Positions 32,843 through 43,433 of a stretch of 64,000 bases of DNA are shown here, piece by piece. The notes beneath the pieces were generated by a model. The model saw only the letters and a list, made by a program, of their open reading frames with translations, made no database searches and was not told the origin of the DNA. The position numbers were made by a program, and so were the translations under genes. The stretch is from Adineta ricciae (taxonomy: Eukaryota; Rotifera; Eurotatoria; Adinetida; Adinetidae): NCBI GenBank assembly GCA_905250025.1, contig CAJNOJ010000352.1:7964-71963 (forward strand). Reading direction: 5' to 3'. Position 1 is the stretch's first letter, and each line of letters begins with the position of its first letter.

Positions 32843-35073
32843 TCAGGGTTTCATTTCAATTTTCACCTTTCGGAGACGTTTACGACTCCACCAGAGACTT
32901 AATGCCACAGTAATCAAGGCAACAATGATGAGAACTCCACAGCCGATACCGATAACATTTGCGGGAAAAAATTGTTGCAATTGACCTGAGATAAAAGCTC
33001 CAAGTAAATCGCTCAAATTCACTATTGACATGTAAGTTGCAAATTGTGAACCTTTTCTCATTCAAAAACAGATAAACACTCAGTTCAAGCCAATACAAAT
33101 CATTACCTTCGACATGCTTTTGACATAGCGACATGAGTACGGGCATAGAGGCTGCCGAGAGAGTTGGATCCATCATGCTCCAAAGAATTAATACCGTTGT
33201 CGCCACTGGTCGCCTGTTCCAAAGTGGTTCGATCAGATTCGAAATGAGCATGTAACAAGCATGCATGATTATCACAATGAGAAGAAGACGACGCGCTCCG
33301 ATTCGATCAGCAAGCCATCCGCTGGTAAGTACAACACCAACAACAATTAAGGTCCCATAGGCACCAGAAAGAATCGAAACTGACGTGTCGGTCCATCCCA
33401 ATACGTTGATTAGATGAACTATTTATAGAAACAAATGAGATAATCATGCCTTTTTTCAAACTTTTCTTACTATTATAAGCTCGGATAAATATTGCCTGAC
33501 TTAAATAAACTATGACAATTGGAATAAATAATTGCAGGGATTGTTTTGATAATAATCCTTTGAATAGTTCTTTGAACAACTTCAGAATCGAGTAATCATA
33601 GACTGGTTGGTATTTTCTTCGATGCTTTATTTTCATTGAACATGGAAATAGATGATCATCGGATTTTTCCTTGATGAAAACTGTTAATAGGGTAAAGAAA
33701 AACAAAACAGATGAATTGATGATCGCCGCTGTTAAGTATCCTTTATTCCGTAAAATCCACGACAAGCCTGCAGCACCAGCAGCGGCTCCAATCAGAAATC
33801 CTCCACGCATAATTCCGTTGATTCTTCCACGTTCACGAACGGATATTATTGTGATAGCCTGAGCATCTACACTTGCATCTTGAATCGACGCAAATATCGA
33901 ATGCACGAAGAAAGCGACCACTAACGTTTTCAGATATTGTGTCGGAGGGTCGCCAACAAACAATAGACCGAGTGAAGCAAGAAAGGCACATGTTTGTGCG
34001 AGAAGTATCCAAGGACGACGACGACCCATTGGAGACGATTGAAAACGATCTAAACGAATATGAATGACAATCTCGTGTGAACATGTCTTTACCAATCATT
34101 GGTCCCCAAACAAATTGAAGTGCCTAGAAATGAACGGATGAAGATGTTTTCAATGAATGATGCAACAAACCCATGGTAGACCTGAAAGTGAGACGAATGT
34201 TCCAATTGTCGAAGAAGTTTGTCCTTCAGCTATGATTCGGAAAGAGAAAAATGTTTGTGTCTTCGAAAAAAAAGATTTACCCGTTAGATAATTCGCTAGC
34301 GCAGTGGAAGAAAATCCAGCTGGAACACCTTGCATAATATACAGATAAAAGAATGTAAAATATCGGAGACCTGTATTTTCTGTCAAACTAAGAAAATAAG
34401 TTCGTCTTTTCACAAGATTATTTCGGGAATAGTAAGAATATTTCATTGTATAATTTGAGAGATCTTCATCGAAATCACTACTTGTATATCGATAAGCTAA
34501 ATTTGGCAATGTAACTAAAATGTAATCGTTCAGATTCAAATTGGATCTCCATTCCTGTTTTGATGCATCGAAGTATTCGAGATGGAATGTTGAGAGTAGA
34601 TGTATTTCGTACAAAAAAGTGTCATTCTCATCTTTGATTATTTCCTCGCTTGTTTGAGAGTAATGATTCAATTCCAGTGTATTCAATGCAGCGGATGAGG
34701 ACGACGACGACGGGTCATTCGTTGGGCGGAGAATTTCTTCGAGACGCTGACCGATTTGCTCACATTTTTGAAATAAACTTTTCAGAAAAATTATCTCCGG
34801 ATTGGTGTTTGTTTGATTCAATATAAACGATTCTTTTTCAAATGGTTGTTCATCCGAGTGATCTGATTTGATATAACTCGAACCGTAAGAACATTTGATT
34901 TGTGAAGACTGACTAAAAAAATCGTCACAAAGTATCCGTAGAGTTTTTTCGTCATCCACTTCCCCACAAGACGCCGATGACCGTTGGATATAGAAATAGC
35001 CAAGAGATTTAGCTGCCGATATCATGTCATTCGTATTGAAACTATCCAAATCAATAATAACCGGAGATGTCAT
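32843..35073 (-). CDS. Oxygenase-like domain fused to an MFS transporter, copy A
   Basis: Six exons on the minus strand: 34281-35073, 34171-34229, 34093-34123, 33471-34049, 33107-33418 and 32843-33051. All join in frame to 660 residues. Residues 1-225 resemble a 2-oxoglutarate/Fe(II) oxygenase of the isopenicillin-N-synthase type: PVIIDLDSF, SLGYFYIQ, LELNHY at 134-138, and EWRSNLNLNDYILVTLPNLAYRYT. The stretch that should carry the metal-binding H-x-D is missing, and the distal His is not seen. From about residue 228 an MFS transporter starts directly (SLTENTGLRYFTFFYLYIMQG, MGRRRPW loop, FASIQDASVDAQAI, GRINGIMRGGFLIG), like AmpG/acetyl-CoA-transporter relatives. The second copy keeps the fusion. 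An internal start at Met210 (MKYSYYSRN) could give the transporter alone. Confidence 0.75.
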
Positions 35074-35785
35074 GTTGGTGTTAATCGATCAAGTCTCAAT
35101 GACAATACACTACACCCTGTCACTCGAGTGAAAAGACAAATAATGTTCGTTGTGCGATGATTTGCCACGTGTTAAATACTAGGGAATCGAAGCTACTCTC
35201 GTAAACGTCCTCCATAACCTTTCTTGCTTTCCTTTTCTTTCTTGCGTACTGTACAACTTATGTAACCATCTCATAACACATGTCGTTCGCATCGTTGTTT
35301 TTACTTATTTTGACGTACTGACGTGTCTAGGATTGTTTGGCACTTCTCTGCTATTTACGATAATTATTCTTGGTAAGCTTATTTGAATAGGAGTAGCAAT
35401 TAAGCAAACCTAACAGTGACGAATAGAAAAGCTTCTCATGGTTGCATTTTAATCGAACGAATAAATAAAATTAAGAAAAAAAAGATGAGATTATATTCCA
35501 ATTGAGTTTTTACATTTGCACAGCTTCGTCCGGTCATTTAGTGTTGAATAGCAAGTTTTTTTTTACAATTATTCATCGATATTTGCGTACCTCTTCAGTT
35601 TATACGTTCGTATTTTACAACCGAACGCAAGATAAACTGCTCGAACTAAAGAGCTCTTTTTTGTCCTTACATAATCTACAACTTTTCAGCTACGCACAAG
35701 TCATATTTTCGATGAGTTTCAGTTTCCTGCTCAAGCTTCAGATTTTTCTTTACGCAACGTACAATTTATATCTTCAAAGTTCTAA

Positions 35786-36511
35786 TGAATATGTTTGTCA
35801 TCGAACAGATCAGATGTATGATCCGAGTGAGACTTGAAGCGATTGTGATTGTCAACAAACAACTGTTTACGATATAAATAGCATAACAGCAATCTTTCGT
35901 CCGCCGGGTAAGGTGTTTTCAAATATTTTTAAAAATTTATCTACATTTTTCGCCGTAGGAATTTTTGTTCATTGTTACCTTATTAATGTGGTATCGTAAA
36001 GTAATCTGAGATGTTTGGTTGACACCAACTGTTTACAACAGCATGGTTAGTACTCTATCGGTCGTGACCCTCAGCATGTCTGACAAGGTCTTTAATGCAA
36101 CGACAAGTCATTATCGATTAAATGGTTTCATGTTAGAAATCGTCTCGAATCTAATGATTGGAGTACGTCAACTGTTAGTGTGTACAGCCACGTATATTTG
36201 GCGTGTGGTGAATTGTGAATTTTCTCCTTTGAATCGATGTTGATTAAGTCGTGTTATTTGGTCACACTATACTTATTTTTGAAATTCATAAATACAAATA
36301 AATAATTTGGGTATGTCAATAGACAACATGTCCGCGCACTTTCAACATCTTCTGCGTACTGAAATAGTTGAAACAAGGCGGTCTACATTATATTTCTCTA
36401 CCTTACCTTGAGTAGCACAGATGAATAGCTACTTAGTAAATAAAGATCTTATCTTTGACTTTTTCTCATTTTGTCACCATTCTAAAGTAATATAATTCAC
36501 CTTTAGAGAAC
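35786..36511. other. Intergenic sequence
   Basis: No gene is supported. A 74-residue plus-strand frame at 36019-36243 has no domain. Confidence 0.4.
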
Positions 36512-39500
36512 ATGAATATAGTCAAGTTCTGCGTGCTCTTGTTACTCTTTGTAACTAAAAGCCTCGCAGCGCCTTATAGATCTTCAAGCAGTTGTGGTTA
36601 TGAAGTAACGCGGAAAGAGCATATGCCGATATGAACTTTTCTAAAGCTATACAATCGTGTATTTTAGTCGTGTAATTTGGGCAAGCCGGATAAACTCAAC
36701 GTCCACATTGTCGTTCACACGCACGATGATGTTGGCTGGTTGAAAACAGTCGATCAGTACTACTATGGATGTAAGTCACATGTATTTATGATTGTATTGC
36801 TCTTTGTCTGTTGTATAGCACATAAAGAAATTCAGAAACGAGGTGTTCAATACATTCTCGACTCAGTTATGGAAGCATTGGTGGATAATCCTGACCGTCG
36901 ATTCATTTACGTTGAAATGGCTTTCTTTTGGCGCTGGTGGAACCAACAATCAAACGATACACGTGACATCGTAAAGCAATTGGTAAACGAAGGTGTGTAT
37001 TAGTTGAACTGATGAGATTTAATCCGGACGTGTGTGCGCTAGGTCGCTTGGAATTTATATCGGGTGGCTGGTCAATGGTTGATGAAGCAACAACACATTA
37101 CAATTCAATCATTGACCAACATGCGTTGGGTGCCGAATTTTTGTATGAGACATTTGGTGACTGTGCACGACCGAAAATTGGCTGGCAGATCGATCCATTT
37201 GGTCATTCTCGAGAAGTTGCTTCGCTCTTCATTCAGATGGGGTTTGATGGTCTGTTTTTCGGACGTGCAGATTATCATGATCTCATCGATCGTTCGACGA
37301 AGCGAACGAGAGAAATGATCTGGCAAACAACTTCTAATTTAGGTGAGTACTTACCTTCTGTAAATTCATAGTTCAAAGACCTCCTTAGATCCTCAAAATT
37401 GGCTTTTCACGGGTATCTTACCACTTTATTATTTTGGTCCACCGTCATTCTGCTTTGATATCACTTGTCGTGATCAGCCGATTATGGTATGTGTATCGTA
37501 TCCTATCATCGCCGTGATACAGTTAAATAGTTTTAGGATGATCCAAGTTTACACGATTATAATGTGCCTGAACGCGTCGAAACATTCATTGGTGAAGCAT
37601 TAGCGCAAGTTTGTTCATAACAAAGTCGTAGTTTCTCTCGTATTCTTCTCTTGTTCGAGTAGGCTGAAATCTATACAACTAATCATATCATTATGACAAT
37701 GGGCGGTGATTTTTTCGCCGAAAATGCACATCGTAACTTCAAAAACTTGGATAAGTTGATCCATTATGTTAATCTACAAGTAGATGCCCTGTCGTGGATT
37801 CCTTCAATTATTTCCAAGATTTTCGTTTTAGCAAGAGAATGGTAGTGATGTGAATGTCTTTTATTCAACGCCCTCCTGTTATCTGTATGCGTTGAATAAA
37901 GCCGGAAAGAAGTGGTCAACAAAAACTGATGATTTCTTTCCGTATGCCAGTACACCCTTCGTATATTGGACAGGTTACTTCACTTCCAGACCAGCGTTGA
38001 AACGTTACGAACGTTATGCTAATAATATTCTTCAAGCGACCCGTCAGCTAAATGGTTTTTCGCAGATAAATCGACGAAACGTTATTTTTTCTTTCAGTAA
38101 GAGAATAGAATACGTACAGATGTTGAATTTAACAAATATTCATCTCTTGAAAAAGGCGAAGCGATGGGTCTAGCTCAGCATCATGATGCAGTTAGTGGAA
38201 CGTCGAAGCAACATGTTGCCGATGATTATACTCAACGACTCTCCGACGGTATTGACCGAGCGACAGTACGTTTTGATGTGATGGATACACTTGCAGCATG
38301 AAGAATCCTTGTAGGAAGTGATCAATAGTGCCTATGCAAAATTATTACCGAAAGAAGGTCAAACAGCATCGGTTCCTAATCAATTTCTTTGTCAATATTC
38401 GAATATCAGCGAATGTCTTCCAATTGAAGGACAAGAACAGGTTCGTACATATTTCTTGGTGGAAAATGAGTCTCAGAACTTGTCGTCTATTCATAGTTCA
38501 CAGTGACACTTTGGAATCCAACTATTCATCCGGTGACAGTCTACCATCGAGTGCCTGTCACAAAACAGTATTTAATTTACGATCCAATAGGAAATCTTGT
38601 TTCAGCTGAAGTACAGAATCAACAATTTACGTATAACATGAAGAAGTGTTATTCTTTTTGTATAACTTTAGTATCTTCCAATTCCAAATACAACCAAAAA
38701 TATTCCTGGACGAATGAGCTCTGCTCAAAATCAATATCTTTTTGAAGTAACATTGCCGGCACTTGGTTATAATACTTATTACTTTCAAGCGAAAGGGCAA
38801 CAAGGACCAGATGACAAGAAGAATGTAATAACAACAGAAAACCAAGCATGTATTCTACAAAATGAAGTAAAATATCATTCCTTAATGCTCTTGTCAGCAA
38901 CTTTCGTGTTGTTTCTCACTAGTATTTGCGTGTGGAATTCGATGATCTCGGTAATTTGAAACGCATTGTCAATTTGGCAAAGAATTTGACCGTTTCATTT
39001 ATCGAGCAAGGTTTATATTGGTACACTGGTAAGTGACATCATTCAAAATACGGAAATAAATTTATTTCTAAGGTATATTCAAGGTTATGCTCATGTCAAC
39101 AGTAGCGCAGTGTCACCCTCGTCAGGTGCTTACATATTCCGACCATTGTTTCCACAAGCGCAACCTGTCAGTATATTACGTCGCATGTAGGTCATTGTTT
39201 TGACTTGATTATATTTATTTTATGAAAACTACAATAGAAATTGTACTTACACTGATACGATGCAAAAAGCATCGATTGTTTTCAATGAATGGGCCAGTTA
39301 TGAGTTTAATCTGTATCGCAATTCGTCAGTAGTTGAAGTCGAATGGATAATGGGACCAATTCCAGTCGATGACAATACTGGTAAAGAAATTGTTATCCGT
39401 TTTAATACGAATATCAATAATGCGAAGAAATACTATACGGACGCTAACGGACGACAAGTTCTTGAACGCATTCGTGATTATCGACCAACATGGCATCATG

Positions 39501-40335
39501 TACCTGACGATCCAATTAGTAGTAACTATTATCCAATTAATAGCCGTATTTGGATTCAAGACGAAAGCCGACAATTTACCATTCTTACCGGTAATTCATA
39601 GTTATTCGTGACTATGAAAACTTGCCTTATTCTTCGTTTACTTTAGATCGATCGCAAGGTGGTGGAAGTATGTACGATGGATCAATTGAAATTATGATCC
39701 ATCGTCGATTATTACGAGACGATTCGATGGGTGTCCGCGAAGCTCTAAATGAAACAGCCTACGGTCAAGGTCTAGTTATTTCCGGCAAACATATTCTCGT
39801 TCTCGATCGACCATCAGATAGCGCCCGGTTGCATCGTACGACAGCTCAGCAGTTATTTATGCATCCACTAGCAACTTATTCCTTGCCAAATACATCGCTT
39901 TCGAATTACTCAACTAAGTTTCGTCAAACCTGGTCAGCTCTATTGGACACGATGCCATTGAACGTACATTTGTTAACATTCGACCAATTGTCACCTAAGC
40001 AATATCTTATACGTGTCGAACACTATTTTGAAGCGAACGAAGATGCTTTCTACTCGAAACCAACTGCCATCGATCTTCAAACAATGTTCAAAAGTATAGG
40101 TAACATAAAAGATGTGATGGAATTGATATTAACTGCTAATTTGCCATTGACTGATCTACATCGACTTGACTGGACAGCAAAAGACCAGCAACCATCACAC
40201 ATAAATACACTTCGTAAGTCATACTCTCACTCGTAGACATTTATTTATTTTTTTTCAGGACAATCTTCGTTAAATGCGACAACAATAACTCTCAATCCAA
40301 TGCAAATTCGAACATTTCAAATCGACATCGTCTAA
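36512..40335 (+). CDS. MAN2B1: Lysosomal alpha-mannosidase (GH38)
   Basis: About 17 short exons with introns of about 48-100 nt join to roughly 975 residues. Exon 1 encodes a signal peptide ([19 protein letters not shown]) and ends in CGYE, continued by [11 protein letters not shown] after the first intron. The GH38 core is complete: [18 protein letters not shown] with zinc ligands near His50 and Asp52, [24 protein letters not shown] with the nucleophile Asp, [17 protein letters not shown] (split reading [10 protein letters not shown]), and [21 protein letters not shown] with a further zinc His. The C-terminal beta domains run to IRTFQIDIV and the stop at 40333-40335. The enzyme removes alpha-linked mannose from N-glycans in lysosomes. 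Frames and splice signals are intact throughout. The intron after QLN near 38055 was placed so as to restore the frame (acceptor gtaag/AGAATAG) and is the least certain junction. Confidence 0.88.
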
Positions 40336-41365
40336 ATATCTTCTGTTTTCAGAGTTTACTGTTTTTATCGTAGGCGTTATAAAAATCAATCGCATTACTG
40401 TGAAAACTAACAACTGTTGCTCACATAGTACTGATTCTTTCCGTTCCATTTTTCGTATTCAGTGTCACATCTCTGATAAAGAAGCAAAAACACTTGTCAT
40501 ATTCGAATAAATTTGAGAAGGCCATGTATGGTTGATTTTCATGCATTCTCGTACAATCAGTGCGAAAGATTCTCGAAGATTCACATGCAGTCTCTTTGTG
40601 CGATGCGTAGAAATCAAAAGGCTAAGTGGTAACATAATGAAAGTTTTATGAGTAAGAACAGCCTTGAAACACTCAATAGTCCTAAAACGGGAATTTTTTG
40701 ATGATATCCACGAAATTTCGTAACGAAGCATTTTTTAACAAATTACATGACAATATATAGTTGATATTGAAGGCAACAGCTATCTCACTGTGAAATTTTT
40801 ATAATATTGATATTCAATACGAGCAAACAGGACAGATTATAAGCTGTTTTCGTTACGGAATTTCTTGAAAACTCAAAATAGTTTTTCAATCGATGCACGA
40901 GCTATCTGATAATTAGAACTTTCTGTTAAGTTCGCGTCCTTATATAAAAAACAAGTCAAACTGCATATATTAGTATCAAATTTGAATCAATGAAATCTAC
41001 TTATCGGTACCTACTAACATGTCGTTGAAGAAGAAAAGGACTTCAGTCCTCTTTCACAAACAAACATTCAACTTGTAATGACATATGTTTTCTACACTAT
41101 GAACAATGCCCTTTCGATCAACAGATCAAACTCCCTTCACTTTTGACATGAAACCTTTCTCATAGATGGGTGACCGGTGGTTGATTTTGCCTAGTGGACG
41201 ATGCACTTCTGATGTTCATCAGTATTTTCACTGGATTCTTTCAACTTTAGTCGAAAGTGAAAACGGCACAAATGCCGGATCGACATTTTTACTTTCGACC
41301 ACAGCCGGAATTACCTTCCAACTGTGTAATATTGCACAACAATTCAGTAATAACATCTTATTTGA
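40336..41365. other. Intergenic sequence
   Basis: About 1 kb with no recognisable gene. The open frame from 41166 that runs into the next gene is probably noncoding. Confidence 0.4.
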
Positions 41366-41373
41366 TATAAAAA
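41366..41373 (+). promoter_or_regulatory. TATA-like element of the zinc-ribbon gene
   Basis: tataaaaa lies 57-64 nt before the start at 41430 and supports the later start. Confidence 0.35.
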
Positions 41374-41429
41374 GCTTTGTCATAAAATGCCTTCATATTA
41401 TACACTACCAAACACAGAACTCGGAAAAC

Positions 41430-41678
41430 ATGGTTAAACGTTGTCCAAATTGCAATGCTATTGATTCATTAGCAACAATTGTTAGCAAAGCATGTGATGG
41501 AAATTTTTTTACTTATGCCAACGGTGAAGAATCTAGTGGTTATCTTCCAAGTGTTTCCGGTCTTTGTGACTCAGATGGTCTCAGCATTGAAATATGCATC
41601 GCATGTGGTCAACTCAAAGGACTTGATCTAGTTGCTTTAAAAAAATTTTTTAGTAATAATCGTGACGACGACGAATAA
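41430..41678 (+). CDS. Small zinc-ribbon protein (CPNC...CIAC)
   Basis: An 82-residue protein begins MVKRCPNCNAIDSLATIVSK and has two CxxC-type pairs (C-P-N-C and C-I-A-C) separated by about 57 residues. The middle contains SSGYLPSVSGLCDSDGLSIE and the end is GQLKGLD plus an acidic tail. This spacing and the second-half 'CGQLKG' resemble small zinc-ribbon proteins common in bacteria and phages, in which a G-Y-V-P segment precedes a C-x2-C-G-Q-x-x-G knuckle. The long upstream extension to 41166 is ignored because a TATA-like motif falls inside it and it has no domain. Function unknown; transfer from prokaryotes is possible. Confidence 0.5.
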   Translation: MVKRCPNCNAIDSLATIVSKACDGNFFTYANGEESSGYLPSVSGLCDSDGLSIEICIACGQLKGLDLVALKKFFSNNRDDDE

Positions 41679-42309
41679 AATGACATCACATATTGATGAG
41701 TCATAATCGTTTCGTTTTTATAGAAGCGACGTTAGCGTCACAGTTTTGTAACCAATAAATAGGAATTCTACATGACGACAGTCGAATATACTTATATTCT
41801 GTTTTGTAATTATCCAATCAAGACTTATTCCCTCAACTGTAGGGAGGGCAAGGAGGTAAAAGCAGACTTCTGTATACTTCTTGATGTGTGGCACCCATTT
41901 TTAATATTTAAAACGAGAAGGCATTTCGAAAAAACAAATAAAGCAATTAGAACAATAGGCAAACGAATAAAGAAGATTAAAAATCTGTAGAAATGAATTG
42001 GTTACACTTGCTTTGAGAGCCAACATCAGCGTTCTTCGTACTTGGAATATAGCTATGTAAAACGTATATAATAGAATAATTAGATATAAAATGAAGAACG
42101 ATATACTATGAAAACCGAAAGCAAAGGCAAGCGTGTGTTTCAGGCAAAATCTTGTACGACAGATATGGAATACAACAGAAAAAGATGCTGATTCAAAAAC
42201 AAATGTTGAATAATTCAACCACGATGTCCTTTCGCCGTTTGAGATAGTGATTGAGATGGTGGCTGATTGCGTTTACAAATACTTATTTGAGGCATTGTCG
42301 ATTGAGTAT
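41679..42309. other. Intergenic sequence
   Basis: No gene recognised; overlapping hydrophobic frames on both strands at 41772-42218 are probably chance. Confidence 0.35.
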
Positions 42310-42666
42310 CTAAAGTAATTGAATCCCAAGGCGACAACAAACTGTTAAAAAATCAGTAGATACTTGTAGTACATCCTTCTGTTGTTGCGATGCTATCGCT
42401 AAAGCTGGTACCACCGAGTTTAACGACGTTAAACCATATACTGCTTGTTGAAGTTTCAATTTCTTTCCTTCTCCATATTTTTTCTTTAATAAATTCATAA
42501 AAGTACAACCTTTCGTACAAAGATGTTTTCGATAATTGGACAATGGAAAATTTTCATCTTTCATCGTGAAAATAATCAGTCGACCACAGTTACATTTTAT
42601 ACTAGCTCCGACAACGTCATTTGCACCATATTTCACATACAGCATAAAGTCTTTGCCATCATTCAA
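42310..42666 (-). CDS. Zinc-finger-like protein (possibly with a spliced 3' end)
   Basis: A 118-residue frame encodes SIKCNCGRLIIFTMKDENFPLSNYRKHLCTKGC. C-x-C, a spacer of about 23, then H-x1-C and a second C could form one zinc site, similar to BED-like or related single-finger domains with an L-S-N-[YW]-x-x-H-L core. The rest is low in features (a QQQKDVLQ helix). A donor in the 3' part (GTATCT, near 42361) with an acceptor (actttag, near 42304) would replace the last 15 residues by ILNRQCLK, so the C terminus is uncertain. It could be a truncated regulator. Confidence 0.45.
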   Translation of the reverse strand: MNDGKDFMLYVKYGANDVVGASIKCNCGRLIIFTMKDENFPLSNYRKHLCTKGCTFMNLLKKKYGEGKKLKLQQAVYGLTSLNSVVPALAIASQQQKDVLQVSTDFLTVCCRLGIQLL

Positions 42667-43433
42667 ATCGACTCTTTCAAGATTAAATTCTTTTTTTTAT
42701 TTGAACATCACCGTTTCAATAAATTTAATAAATACTTCCAGCGTTCAGAAGTTGATAAGTAATGCTTGATGAACACCTAAACGTTGCTCAACGAAACGAT
42801 AAAAGTCGTCCCCAGGTCGATCAATCCCGTAGTCGGATTTCAATGCAATTCCATTTCCAGGAGTCCGATCGGATTTGTTGACCTGGGTGGCTATCAATCG
42901 CTTCACCTCGATGATACATCTATTTTTGCAAGCAGTGTTCTATTAATAGCTTCAGCAACAGTTCATTTCGAGTTCTCTGAGTAGGAATTTACTCAGTATC
43001 ACAGTTCTTTTAAACTTGAACTGTCATAGGTCTAGTTGGGCGAAAGACAGTCAATGTCGAGCACGCCGCAAAAATACTCATCCATTATGCGGATGCGGTA
43101 ATCATTGTGTTAATGCTACTTTTACAACCGATTAACTGACAGATAATGTCTGGCTTTTATCTAATTTATAAAAGATGCTAATAAGTATGGACTATAAAAT
43201 TACACTGAAGATGATTTACGTTGATTACATGTACATCGATTGGCGGATCGATTATTATACTGCTTGACGCAGGTTCGTATGCCTAAGATAGTGATTGTTT
43301 TCTTTTGTTCGGTGCATAATAGAAAAGGGCTACCGAGGATATGTATACTCATTACACGAACGCACGTGGATGATCGTAACGAACCTCTTTTTCACATAAA
43401 ACTACTTTTATTTCGAACACTGTTGATTCACGA
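42667..43433. other. Intergenic sequence upstream of the PhoD-like gene
   Basis: Nothing recognised; a frame at 43240-43473 overlaps the next gene's start in another phase. Confidence 0.4.

Larger units (their letters stand above)
31212..35785. repeat. Duplicated block A, right part (F-box gene plus oxygenase-like/MFS gene)
   Basis: About 4.57 kb are repeated in the same orientation at 59298-63872, with high identity by eye across exons, introns and flanks. Similarity begins at acagagtataaga-like sequence and ends abruptly after 'caaagttctaat'. Confidence 0.9.

Noticed and set aside
33671..34067. Plus-strand frames across the MFS gene (also 61765-62161)
   Set aside because: Antisense shadows; the coding strand is fixed by domain motifs and six consistent splice sites.
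35502..35837. 111-residue frame in block A
   Set aside because: The matching sequence in block B has a frame-disrupting indel, so the frame is not conserved.
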